Made by a program: the position numbers and the translations under genes. Of a stretch of DNA of 64,000 nucleotides, positions 37,134 to 50,700 are shown piece by piece. The DNA comes from Corydoras sp. C115. Taxonomy: Eukaryota > Chordata > Actinopteri > Siluriformes > Callichthyidae. Within the stretch, counting starts at the first letter, position 1; every line of letters starts with the position of its first letter. The DNA lies in contig JAFMOC010000009.1 in NCBI GenBank assembly GCA_019802505.1, positions 9,857,501 to 9,921,500 of the forward strand. The letters are read 5' to 3'. The notes beneath the pieces were generated by a model that saw only the letters and a list, made by a program, of their open reading frames with translations, was not told where the DNA came from and did no database searches.

Positions 37134-37187
37134 TACTGAAGTGTCATGAATCTAATAATCTACTGAAGTGTCATGAATCTAATAATA
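37134..37187. repeat. 27-bp tandem duplication
   Basis: Two head-to-tail units beginning tactgaagtgtcatg (37134-37160 and 37161-37187), identical except at the last base. Confidence 0.95.
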
Positions 37188-37199
37188 AAATCTTGGTTA

Positions 37200-37205
<6 letters not shown>

Positions 37206-37281
<76 letters not shown>
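37206..37281. repeat. (TA)n microsatellite
   Basis: An uninterrupted TA run of about 75 bases, lying next to the 3' tail of a SINE. Confidence 0.97.
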
Positions 37282-37283
<2 letters not shown>

Positions 37284-37289
37284 CTAATA

Positions 37290-37640
37290 TTCATTCATTC
37301 ATTATCTTCCGCTTTATCCTATATTAGGGTCGCGGGGGGGTTCCCCATGCCCATCCAGGGGAGAACGTTTCAGGCGCTGGGCAGATACGCCCTGGACAGG
37401 ATGCCAATCTATCACTGAACACACACTCACACACACAGACACGCACACAAACACACTCTACATGGGGCAATTTGGAGAACTCAATTGACTTGATCCATGT
37501 TTTTGGACTGTGGGAGGAAACCAGAGAACCTGGAGGAACCCACGCGGAGAACATGGAAACTCTACCCAGATGGGGATTCGAACTGGGAATCCCTAGCGCT
37601 GCGAGGCGAACGTGCTAACCACTAAGCCACCGTGCCACCC
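37290..37640 (-). mobile_element. Full-length V-SINE
   Basis: Reverse complement from an (ATTC)n tail through cttccgctttatcc, the core (tttttggactgtgggagg) and an intact tRNA-like head ending ccactaagccaccgtg. Box A is perfect and box B has a single change (GGATTCGAACT on the + strand). Flanking ttactaatat and ttaatattaatat may be a target-site duplication, but low complexity makes this uncertain. Confidence 0.93.
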
Positions 37641-37660
37641 TTAATATTAATATATTAACA

Positions 37661-37912
37661 ATATTATATGCTTGCGGTTAATGAACCAGCCTTGCTACCT
37701 GAAGGTCCCTGGTTCGATTCCTGGTCCCACAATGTAATGCCCTTGAGAAAATCACCTAACCCCAATTGCTCCCAGGATGCCGTGTACAGGGCTGCTTACC
37801 GCTCCCGGCACATGTGCTTACTTTACTTAGTGTTTAACTGCACAGAAGGGTTAAATGTGGAGGACAAATTCCTAGTCAAAATTTATAACAACAGATCCTG
37901 TTCTGAGAAAAC
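37661..37912 (+). mobile_element. tRNA-derived SINE of a second family
   Basis: Has a perfect box B (GGTTCGATTCC, about 37711-37721) with a degraded box A upstream. It then shows gagaaaatcacctaacccc, ttgctcccaggatgccgtg, accgctcccgg and agggttaaatgtggagga, landmarks of another common fish SINE. The body differs from the V-SINE family. Confidence 0.72.
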
Positions 37913-39238
37913 TTCATGACATTATTAACTATACAAATTGTTTCTAAGCAAACACTGATGCCTTTTTCTGAGTAGGTAAATATGTAATTGAGAGGATATT
38001 GCACTTGTTTGTTATGGAATTCTGTTTAAACCAATAGCTATTTTATTATTGAGGAGTAAATGGAGGTTTATCTCCTAAAATTCCATCCATCAACTGGCAA
38101 TGATTTTTTTTGCATGCATTCTGTACCTATAATGACCAGCTCACATCGAGCTCCTCTTTGCCTGCAGGACACAATTACTTACTCAACACAAAGAATGACC
38201 TCTGTCATGTAAATGGATCAGACCCTTCACTTTAAACTGTTAAAAACCGACTGTCCTGTCATGCCTTGAAGGCATTCTATATTAAATGCTTTTTAAAATC
38301 ATTTGAAAAGCCTAGTGCTGATAGAAAGATAAACTTATTTCACGACAGCTCAGGAAAGACCTTTCCATGATACATGTACACACAGTGTCTGCCCACACAT
38401 AACCATGAAATGTGATCCTCCCATAATGCATATTCATGGTCAATGCATTCATGAAGCTTCACACAGATGGCCAGAGATAATCAGCTTTAATTGTGTTTAT
38501 CAAAGCATGTAGCTGTGAGCAGGAATGGGCTTAGTTATGTATGGTGGGTCAAAAACGCAGCTTTTTTGAGGAATAGTGTGACCGGTGAAAGTCATTCAAA
38601 GCCATTGAATTCCACCTGCTGCCGGCCTAATGCGGATTTGCAGTATAACTGTTTTTTCTGTACCATCTGGGCACCAGTTAAAACCAGCAGCTCAGTCATA
38701 GAGCCATTCTTTGACGTATTCTGTCTGAGCTTTGTCTAACAACCCCCCCACTCCCATCCTGCCACTGGGTCCTAGTGTTTCTGATTTTTTTTAAATTTTG
38801 CTCAATTTTCTTTCAGAGGCTTCATGCAAAGATAATGCTTGTTGTTAAAATGTTTAAAACCTAGTGGAAGCCTTTTTCTTTATTCTGTTTACTGATGTAG
38901 TCCTAGTGTAATTATTTCTATTTTTATCCCCAAATAGAGGAGAACTATTTATCTTTTGGTTTGTAATGTGACACAAAGCAGCATTAAATCCAGAAATATT
39001 ATGAACATGAATTATTAAAGCCTGCATGGCCAGTATCTTGACTGCACTGCTTGTCTGTGGGTGATCTCTGGTAATAATATGTGGGATGTGTGGATGGTAA
39101 GGGTGTTGCTCTTTTTGAATATTAAATTAAAGGGATATTTAACCAGGTTTTTACTCAGCAGGCTTGATTATTCATTTACTGCGTTTCACTTGAACAGTAG
39201 AACAATGTAATATTGCTCTCTCTATATGAACTGACTAT
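37913..39238. other. Intron, nothing recognised
   Basis: Single-copy AT-rich sequence with a C run at 38743-38750. No exon or repeat was recognised. Confidence 0.5.
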
Positions 39239-39239
39239 G

Positions 39240-39259
39240 CGCACACACACACACACATA

Positions 39260-39314
<55 letters not shown>

Positions 39315-39316
39315 AT
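39240..39316. repeat. Self-complementary (CA)n(TA)n(TG)n microsatellite
   Basis: (CA)n at 39242-39257, an almost pure (TA)n to about 39296, then (TG)n to about 39314. The CA and TG arms are reverse complements, so the tract is a long inverted repeat. Confidence 0.96.
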
Positions 39317-39330
39317 GTGCATATATATGC

Positions 39331-40420
39331 ATATATACTGTAATACATACACATTTCTGGAATTCAATCGTGTAAAGATTAAGACATATAAGTAATAGTT
39401 TAGTGATTGTAATATGAGTTTATTTAAAAACCAACATCATAATTTTTCCATCATTAAATAAAGAATAGCATTCACAGCACATACCTTGCAGGGTTTGCTG
39501 ATATACCTCTTCAGTGCGCCACTACAAACCATGTGCAGGTCGAGGTGGAGGGATCGTTCTTTTTGAGCTACTGTTTTTAGTTATTCATGCTCACCAGTTG
39601 TCTTTCTGTTTGTGTTCAGTGGGAAGTGTCTGCAAATTTTATAACTGAAAAAAGAAACTGATCAGGAAACATAAATGATGTACAGACGAGGGACAACTCA
39701 AAAAACCTAAATAAACCTACTTGATTGTCTTGAATTGTTAAAAAGAATCATTTCAGTTGAATCTCTCAGTCTGCTAAGCATGTTGGTTAAAACCATGTGG
39801 ATTGCCTTCTTTACTGTTTTAAATTCAACAGGCATGTTCCTCTCACCACCCCGACCTTTAAACACTGAACAGCTCATATCTAGAAACAATGGCGCATTAA
39901 TATAAAATTCAGATGTTGTGAGGCAATCATAGTTATGTCTCTCGGAATGCGGCCTGGCCAATCAGATTGCAGAACTGGAACATACCTGTTTTATAATGTA
40001 TAGTTTATTGATTATGCTGGATATTGATGTGACCTATTTGTATATCCAGGGTCAGGTGCAGTTTTACTCTTTGCAATGCTTCATGTTGTGGTTGGTAAAG
40101 GTCAGGACTTGTAAGCAATACTTCATCCACTGTCACAATTGTATATGAGATTTAGCATTCAGTGTATAGAGTGGATTTATAATGTCATTGTATTTCTACA
40201 GACTGTGTTTTTGGCTTATGTTCACAGGTGTGGAATGATAGCCTGTTACATATGAATGTGGTACAAATTAAAATCCCATATAAATTGTCATGTTAACATA
40301 TAATGTACTTATTTTGATATATAAAAAGACATCTTTTAATATTATTGTTGTATACAGGCACAACTTTCAATGAGATTCCAATCATGGATTGTATTAACAC
40401 AAAAAATATTAATAATATTC
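39331..40420. other. Intron, nothing recognised
   Basis: AT-rich single-copy sequence without recognised coding or repeat similarity. Confidence 0.5.
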
Positions 40421-40541
40421 ACATTTATTCATCATCTTCCTCTTAATTCTCTACAAGGGTCGTGGGGGTTTCCCATGCCCATTCAGGGGAGAACGCTTTG
40501 AGCGCTAGGCAGATACACCCAGGATCTATCGCTGGGCATAC
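40421..40541 (-). mobile_element. Truncated V-SINE
   Basis: Reverse complement of the SINE tail only: ttcatcatcttcc, gggtcgtgggggtt, ccatgcccattcaggggaga and gggcatactg. A short deletion removes the usual gacagggcgcca. Head and core are absent. Confidence 0.82.
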
Positions 40542-43203
40542 TGTTCACATAAATTTATTCAAAAATAAACAAATAAAACTAGAAAAATATCTGATTTAAA
40601 TTAACAGCACCGAATTATTCATGTACAAAAATATTTAATCTCTTTTCAGAACTAAAGGGACTGTATTTTTTTTTTCTTTTCTATCCTTTTTTCAGAGAAA
40701 TCTTTGCACCAGAGTCTTATTTTGACACTTCCTTTTCCTTTTTTTGTTAGAGTTGTGCTTAATCTCCCTCAATAATCAGACTGAGCTGGTTTTGGTTTTC
40801 TTAATTATCTCATCCTATCTTACTTGTTTTGTTGTTCTGTTTGTTTGATTTCTATTCATTATATTTATTTAAGTTATGTGCAGCTTTTGTTTTTTTCATG
40901 CTTTTTGTCATCCTGCTGCAGCACTGACACTTTGGGTGAGTGTTTCTATTTTTTATTTTATTTTTTATTAATTAAACTTAAAATGTCAAATTGACACTGG
41001 ACTGAGCCACAACTGTGAGTTGGGCCTTTGTGCTCTGTGCACACGGTTTACAGTTTTGCCTTATGTGCATTAACATTATAAAATAACATTATAAAATAAC
41101 TCTAGTTCTAGTAACTCTAGTAAAATGAATGTGCCATGGCTTGTGAATTGATACCTGCTCAGAATGCAGCATTTATATTAAAATGTATATAAATATTGAA
41201 CTAGCTTTCTCTTTGAGAGCATTTTTAAATGTAAGCTGTTGTCTGAGACATCTTTTCATCTCAGATTTTAGGAAAGTGCTGTTGATCATGTTAGAATGCA
41301 GTGGAACGTTTGATTTTTGGTGTTGGATCATGTAAATATTCTTCCAATTCTCCTGCATTACAAACAGTGCATAAGTGAAAATGATTTTTTCCAAAATTCT
41401 TAATAAACAAAGTTTTTCTTTTTACTTAAATTTCGTAATTAAACCATAACTGTATAATCGTTTGAACATTTGTCCCCTTTACAGAACCAGAAATGCAAAA
41501 GCTTTTGCATAATACCGTTCATGTTCTTTCTTTGTCTACCTCCCTTTCCCTCCGGTTATTTTTGGCTACTGCTCTTAGCTGTACCTTGCTTTAAAAAAAT
41601 GCAGTGCTTTGTATTTATTTATTTATTAATTCTTTTTTTCCTTATATTTTATTTATCCATCACTCTTTAACTCTGATAGAGAACTGAGTTGAATAGATTT
41701 TAAGTCATTTAAGTCAGAGTTGAGTAGTAAAACGTGCTCTTAGAATCTTCTGGCCATAGTGCAGACAGTGAGTGATTAATGGTCATTAAATATACATACT
41801 GTACATATAGAACTTTTATTGCTTATACTGCAGAGTGTGTTTTCTTTTTTGGTTGTTTTTTAATTTATTAACCCTGATCAAGGTCATGAAAGGTACTGGG
41901 GCTTTTTCCAGTGCTCATAGTTAGAAAAACACCTGCTACAGGTCACCACTCTTGCAGGACAGACACAAACACACATACATTCTCACATAGGACAATATGC
42001 TATCACCACTTTACCTAATAAGATTAAGAAAGAAATTTGTTTAGCCTGTGAGAGAAAACTAGGGCTTACAGAGAAAATCCATGCAGATGCAAACACTTTC
42101 TTTCCTCTTTAAAACAGCATGTTTTTATTTTTAACCAAAGGACCCAATTTTAGACTTTTCTTTTATCAGAAAAACCAAGCAAATTACTGTAACACGGGTA
42201 GAATAACCTAGAATTCTAGGAAGAATTATGCAGTAACATTTTTTCTTTTCATTTATCTTTTGATACCTGCTGTTCTGTTCAAACCTGCTAAGTGAAATAA
42301 GATCTAAGCATCAAAATACCAAGTGCAGGGGAACAGACTGCTATCTCTCTCTGATAAATAAGCATACACACCTAAGAGGTACTATTATTAGCCTGTACAG
42401 TTTATGAAAGAAGCTGAAAAGTCTGCACATATGTTTAATTAAAACTTTGCAGACTTGCTGGCAGACAATATAACATAAGGAAGGTTTGCAAAAATTCCCT
42501 TGTTTACAGAGTTTTGAAATCCAACCGCTTTGTGTACTGCATTTATTTTTTTAAAACCTAAAGGAAAGCTAGTACATCTGTTATATTCATAATGTATTTA
42601 TTGCTATTGATTAGTAATGTCGGATACAAAAATATATTTAGTTATCCATTTATGGTAATAGTTTAAGTAATATTTCACCATTCATATGATCTGTGTTGTG
42701 GCTCTTATTCATTTTTTATGTTTACAATAACATCTAACTTTAATAAACTGTCTCATAAAAATATGACATGACACTGTCAAAAACATTTTACCAAGGGTTT
42801 CACGATTTGGGGAAAATATCAATTTGTGATTTTTCTGATAGATATTGCAATTGTAATTTCAATTGAATTCATTTGCAGAAACCGACAAAATTCTAACTGG
42901 ACCTCATAAAAACTTGCAGATGAATTGCATCATGGATATGTGGTGCTGAGTAGAAGTTATATTCCACTAGCCAACACTAGGGTGTTACCAGGAGCATATA
43001 GAAAACTAGGAAAGGTCTTGAGAAAGGCAGTAAACCAATGAATAACTCTATTAATAACAAACAGATTAAGATCTTAATAAAAATATAAAATTAAATATAA
43101 AAATATATTTAATATAAATAAAATGCACAATGTAGTAGATTAGTTATCATAAAAATACAATTTGGTTATAGAATTCAGAAAATATAAAATAGCGACCACA
43201 GAT
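40542..43203. other. Intron with one very old SINE relic
   Basis: AT- and T-rich sequence. A degraded reverse-complement V-SINE core may lie at about 41870-42095. Otherwise nothing was recognised. Confidence 0.5.
41870..42095 (-). mobile_element. Very old V-SINE-like fragment
   Basis: The order of motifs resembles a decayed reverse-complement SINE: gacagacacaaacacacatac spacer, tgtgagagaaaac, and aaaatccatgcagatgcaaac in place of the core. Pattern-based and uncertain. Confidence 0.4.
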
Positions 43204-43659
43204 TGTCACGGATGTCCGTAGTCCCCCAGAGTTGAGCGGCTCCGCCGGGAAATCGCGGACTCCGCTCGCGCATAATGAGCGTCTCCCGGGATCCGGCGAC
43301 GCGTAGACCACAACGTCAGCCGGTCTAGACGGAGGGAGACGCTCCCACGAATGTGACCTGCGCGGAACGCCTGCGCAGCGACACACCGTGGCAGAAATGC
43401 GGGAAGGAGGCAACTGGAACCCCGGGATAAAAACCAAACTGAATTTATTAAAAAGTGGTGCCGAAGCACCAACATAACGGGGATAAACAAACAAACGTTG
43501 CATCGGGTAAGATAACCACAAACCAAAGACGTGCTCAGACTTACGGGAGAAAACAGACTAAATAGAAACCCAACTAAACACGTGACAAACCCAACCAATC
43601 ACCCAAGTGAAATAATCAGAAACCAAAACGAGGGACAGGTGCCGCAAGTGCTCGTTACA
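43204..43659. mobile_element. Solo LTR, copy 3 (456 bp, diverged)
   Basis: Starts tgtcacgg and ends ctcgttaca, flanked by cagat at 43199-43203 and 43660-43664, a perfect 5-bp target-site duplication. It aligns along its whole length with copies 1 and 2: gaatttattaaaa with AATAAA on the minus strand at 43444-43449, caaagacgtg, aaccaatcaccca and gagggacaggtgcc. The CpG-rich half has many differences, so it is an older copy or another subfamily. The terminal inverted repeat is eroded. Confidence 0.9.
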
Positions 43660-43784
43660 CAGATATTGAACTGTAAACACATTCAAAAACAGGCTATTGG
43701 GGGAAAAGTGAACACTTTGCTTCCGATTTATATTCATTATATATTTTAAATTGAGAGACAAGTCTAGATAAATATATGAAGTAG

Positions 43785-44025
43785 TAATATTCATTCATTA
43801 TCTTCCATATATTATATATTCCGTATATCCTATATTAGGGTTGCGGGGGGGGATCCCCATCCCCATCCCCATGCCCATGCCCATCCAGGGGAAAACGTTT
43901 TGGGCACTGGGCAGATACAACCAGGACAGGGTGCCAATCTATCGCTGGGCACACACTCACACATACAGACATGCACACAAACACACTCTACATGGGGCAA
44001 TTTGGAGAACTCAATTGACTTGATC
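43785..44025 (-). mobile_element. V-SINE lacking core and head
   Basis: Reverse complement of the SINE 3' half from ttcattcattatcttcc to tcaattgacttgatc. It has an AT-rich insertion after the tail (43806-43830) and an expanded ccatcc/ccatgc hexamer tract at 43856-43886. The junction after gatc leads into attgactatattgac. Confidence 0.88.
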
Positions 44026-44681
44026 ATTGACTATATTGACTATAATAAAATTAATAAAATCAAGCAATATCGTAATGACAATATCTGACCATGAAACAAG
44101 TAGGTCTTTTATATATGCCTGAGGACCAGCAGATTATGATATCTGTTAGAATGGTAACATAAATATCCATGATTTTGCTTATAAATCTACAAACCACAAA
44201 ATAATTAACCGATGTAATTAGACAAATAGGATTAAAAATGTTACACTGTATGCTTTGCAGTCTGATTGCAGATTCCTACACTGTGCAGAGCTTTGTTTTT
44301 TTCCTTATAAATGTTTGTATATTTTTAACCTGTTTTTTATTTTTCCATCGTTATAATTCCATAATTTAGCCTGGAGCAAAAGTGATTAAAATTGATCCAG
44401 TTTTGAGTTACATAGCAAACAAATAACTACAGTGTAATTTTATGCAGCAAGCATCTCTGTCAAGGTAAAGCGCTTGTTTTTGACAGCCTCATAATGTTCT
44501 AAGTGTTTGACATGGTAAAGATCCCTGCTGACAAAGACTTGTGCATGTGCACTTTGGTGACTTTAAATCTAATGATGCTTCACTTTTACCTGCCACTGAA
44601 GCAACAATCCATTTAGTGCATGTGACTGATGATGAGGGTGGTTGTTTTTTGATGTTTACGATGAGAGAAATTATATATAAT
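44026..44681. other. Intron, nothing recognised
   Basis: AT-rich single-copy sequence between SINE copies. Confidence 0.5.
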
Positions 44682-44693
44682 ATTTACTTTTAA

Positions 44694-45044
44694 GGGCGTC
44701 ACGGTGGCTTAGTGGTTAGCACGTTCGCCTCTCAACACTAGGGATTCCCGGGTCGAATGCCAATCTGGGTGGTGTTTCCATGTTCTCCCTGTATCCACAT
44801 GGCTTTCCTCCGGATTCTCCGGTTTCCTCCCACAGTCCAAAAACATGGATCAAGTCAATTGAATTCTCCAAATTGCCCCATATAGAGTGTGTGTGTCTGT
44901 GTGTGTGAGTGTGTGTGTGCCCAGCGATGGATTGGCGCCCTGTCCTGAGTCCATCTGCCCAGCACCCGAAACGTTCTCCCCTGGATGGGCATGGGGAACC
45001 CCCCCGCAACCCTACTAGAGGATAAAGCGGAAGATAATGAATTA
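44694..45044 (+). mobile_element. Full-length V-SINE, first of a head-to-tail pair
   Basis: Perfect box A (44705-44715) and a two-mismatch box B (GGGTCGAATGC, about 44750-44760). Core, CT/GT spacer, tail and ggataaagcggaagataatga end are present. It is flanked by ATTTACTTTTAAG at 44682-44694 and 45045-45057. It shares the unusual start cgtca instead of cggca with the next copy. Confidence 0.93.
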
Positions 45045-45056
45045 ATTTACTTTTAA

Positions 45057-45397
45057 GGACGTCATGGTGGCTTAGTGGTTAGCACGTTCGCCTCTCAACA
45101 CTAGGGATTCCTGGTTCGAATGTCAATCTGGGTGGCGTTTCCATGTTCTCCCCGTATCCACATGGGTTCTCCGGGTTCTCCGGTTTCCTCCCACAAACAT
45201 AGATCAAGGTCAGTTGGATTCTCCAAAAAAAATTGCCCCATATAGAGTGTGTTTGTGTGAGTGAGTGAGTGAGTGTGTGCCCAGTGATAGATTGGCGCCC
45301 TGTCCTGGGTGTATCTGCCCAGCGCCCGAAACATTCTCCCCTGGATGGGCATGGGAACCCCCTGCGACCCTAAGATAAAGCAGAAGATAATGGATGG
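45057..45397 (+). mobile_element. Full-length V-SINE, second of a head-to-tail pair
   Basis: Starts ggacgtcatggtgg immediately after the shared target sequence. Box A (45068-45078) is perfect and box B (GGTTCGAATGT, 45113-45123) slightly altered. It carries an A run at 45226-45232 in the core-spacer junction and lost a few tail bases. It ends in (GGAT)n followed by atttacttctagg, a near copy of the target site. Confidence 0.93.
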
Positions 45398-45410
45398 ATT
45401 TACTTCTAGG

Positions 45411-46790
45411 CTAAAGTGTCCGAAGTCCTATTTCTTACACTAATGTGGCTAATTCTGGTGTCCACATATCTGGTCGAGTCATATTAAAGTTACAGTTACA
45501 TGTAGTTCACCATAAAAAAATGTGCTGCATTGCTAACATTTAGCAGGTTTGACCGATATGACATTGTGTTTGTAATTATTAATTTGTCTCATGTAAAAAC
45601 ATTAACATGTTTGGTTGCTAGTTTCCATGTCAGGTTCACAATAAAGAAGATGAAGGTTACTTGCTTGAATGAATGTGAACTGTACAAAAAGCACATCCAA
45701 ACTGATTATATAATTAGAATTGAAAGATGTAAACAATGTGAATGCAGCATTCATGACTACTATTTCCAAAATAATGCTATGTTTTGTGTATCACTTTCTA
45801 AGTGATGCATGGAAAGCATGGCCCAGGGTAAAATGACAAAAATGCCCCTGTATATACATGCATGATGAAGCATATAGACACCTTGGGCCACTCTCATTGT
45901 TTCATGTCATAATTTTAATTTGAAATCCATCATTTGTCTCGCTTTATAGCCATGTATTAAGCCTAAGTGGCTAAATTTTATGCAATTTCAAATTGTGTAC
46001 ACAACTAAATTAGGTTTGCTTTAAATTGCATGTATTAAAAATCAGCCTTAAAACTGATCAGTTTTAAGCACGTTTAATTTTAAAATAGATTTTTTTTTTC
46101 AGTGACACATTGAGTATTATAGGAAGTGATGTTACACTATGGCATTACACAATAACACCTTTCCAACCTTCAGCTATTATTCTTTTCCATCTTTCTTCCT
46201 GGTGTTCAAGAGGAAAAGCACAATTGAGAAAGGAAGAGCAGGAGGGGGAATGACGTTCATCATCTGTGCCTTTTTGCGCGACTGCAGGGCTAAAACAATA
46301 TAAATAACATGGACCCTGAAGGATTGGTGTGCTCTGCTCTGACAGCGAGATGGAGTATTGATTCTTGGCATGGTACTAAAATTGCCTGCCTCCAAGCTTC
46401 TAGACATGTGTGTTGGCAAGTTTCAGAGTGTGAGGCTTGTCCTAGACCAGAGGACATTATCAGTATAGTCACTTATATATTGGAAAAAGAGAAACAATTT
46501 ACTATCAGTTATTGTTCCGTCTATTTTTAAAACTCTGAGTTTTCCTGGTTTATAAACCAGAACAATTATAAAGAACTTCATTCGTTAACATTTTGTCAAA
46601 TTGTAAATTAAATTAAACATGTAGGAGAACGAAAATATAATTTGAAATTAGTTTTCCAGTAATCAAAAAAAAAATGTAGTAGTCACATCATGCAAGGTTA
46701 CATTGTGTTAAAGTTAGGAGCATGAACAAAATTGGTTCCCGAATTGTAAAAAATAAAAATATTTACACCAATAATTTGTTCAAATATTCA
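45411..46790. other. Intron, nothing recognised
   Basis: AT-rich single-copy sequence. The stretch 46180-46450 is of more balanced composition. No exon was recognised. Confidence 0.5.
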
Positions 46791-46972
46791 GGTAAAATTT
46801 GAATCCTGATCTGGATAGAGTTACCATGTTTTCCTCATGTCTGCATGGGTTATTTTTCTGGTCTTTCCAATTTCTTTCCACAGTTTAACAACATGGATTC
46901 AATATGAACTGGCTGCTCTAATTTGACCCTTTTTAATGTCTGCTCAGCGATAGGATGATGCACAGCCCTGGC
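46791..46972 (+). mobile_element. Old V-SINE core fragment
   Basis: Decayed but ordered motifs: ttgaatcctgatctgg, gagttaccatgttttcctc, tctgcatgggtta, ctttccacagttta and actggctgctctaatt, then ctgctcagcgatagga. It is followed directly by another dispersed repeat. Confidence 0.72.
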
Positions 46973-47130
46973 TCTGATATACTACCACATCAGTGTCACT
47001 ACAGAGCAAAAAATATCCTCAACAGGTATTATTTTAGTGGTGGCTTTGTGGCGGTCTTGACCATTACAGACCAGCATAAAGGGGACTATGAAATTATGCA
47101 GAGAAACAGATAGACTACAGTCTGTAATAG
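46973..47130 (+). repeat. Dispersed teleost repeat, decayed copy
   Basis: The strings ccacatcagtgtcactac, gtggtggctttgtgg, cttgaccattacagacc and gcagagaaacagatagac match the same widespread fish repeat as the piece at 22935. Confidence 0.6.
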
Positions 47131-49809
<2,679 letters not shown>

Positions 49810-49967
49810 TCATGTAAATGAGTTTCATTAAGGAGGAAAAATAAATAAAAAAAGACAAAACGCAGTGCATTTTTTCATGGCTTGACTATTGTTATAATAA
49901 CCAGCTTCTTTTCTTATCTGAATAAGGACAGTACATTTAAGCTGTTGTACTAAGCAGCAGTAGAGTG

Positions 49968-50165
49968 AGCCTTTTGTAGACACTTATATCCAAAGCGACT
50001 TTCAAGTTCCTCAACTTGACGGTTGGAGATAGTACAGCAGCTGTGGCGCAATGAGGGTTGAAAGTCTTGCTCAGCAGCTCCCACAGTAGCGTTATTGTAC
50101 AGTGGGTTTTCACTTTCGACCTTTAGATTGAGCCCAGGACCCTCACCCCTGAGCTACTATGCCCT
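49968..50165 (-). mobile_element. tRNA-derived SINE with an L2-type tail
   Basis: On the minus strand the head reads gggcatagtagctcaggggt, with a perfect box A (TAGCTCAGGGG) and a degraded box B. A body follows with ctgagcaagactttcaaccc and the conserved gtcgctttggata tail of L2 LINEs near 49982-50010. This looks like a tRNA-headed SINE mobilised by an L2 LINE. Decayed, with no clear target-site duplication. Confidence 0.7.
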
Positions 50166-50539
50166 ACCTTTCAAATTGTCTTTTTATGTTTACTTCTTAC
50201 ATATAAAAATTAAAAAATCTGTAACTATTGTAGGCGGTAGGCGGTATGACAATTTAGTGAAGGACAGAACTTTTGTTGATAAATATGGCTTATAAACATT
50301 ACTTTCATGTATTTGCATCATTTAAAATGATCAACACATTCTGGAACACATTCTTGATTCAAATCTATGCTTTCATGCATAAAATAATATAAACATGGTG
50401 ATTATGGCAGAACATTTGACAAAAAAAAATAATAATAATAGATTAAAAACCTTATTTAAGATTAAAATAATATTAATGACTGCACATTCTAATGCAAATT
50501 TACTGTATGTTAACTTATAGTATATTAAAAACACAAGTG

Positions 50540-50700
50540 ATGCATTAATATGTGGCAGCACAAAGGTGCTGCTGTTGGTTTGAACAACGGTCCTTTCTCT
50601 GGAGCGTCTGCATGTCTTCCCTGTGCCTGATTGGGTATTCTGCCGGTACTCTGGTTTCCTCCCACATTCTGATATGCACATTGGAAATACCAATTGCCTT
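50540..50700 (+). mobile_element. Old V-SINE head and core fragment
   Basis: Recognisable order: gtggcagcacaaaggtgctg, gcgtctgcatgtcttccctg, gattgggtattctgccgg and tactctggtttcctcccaca. Strongly decayed and lacking the tail. Confidence 0.68.
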
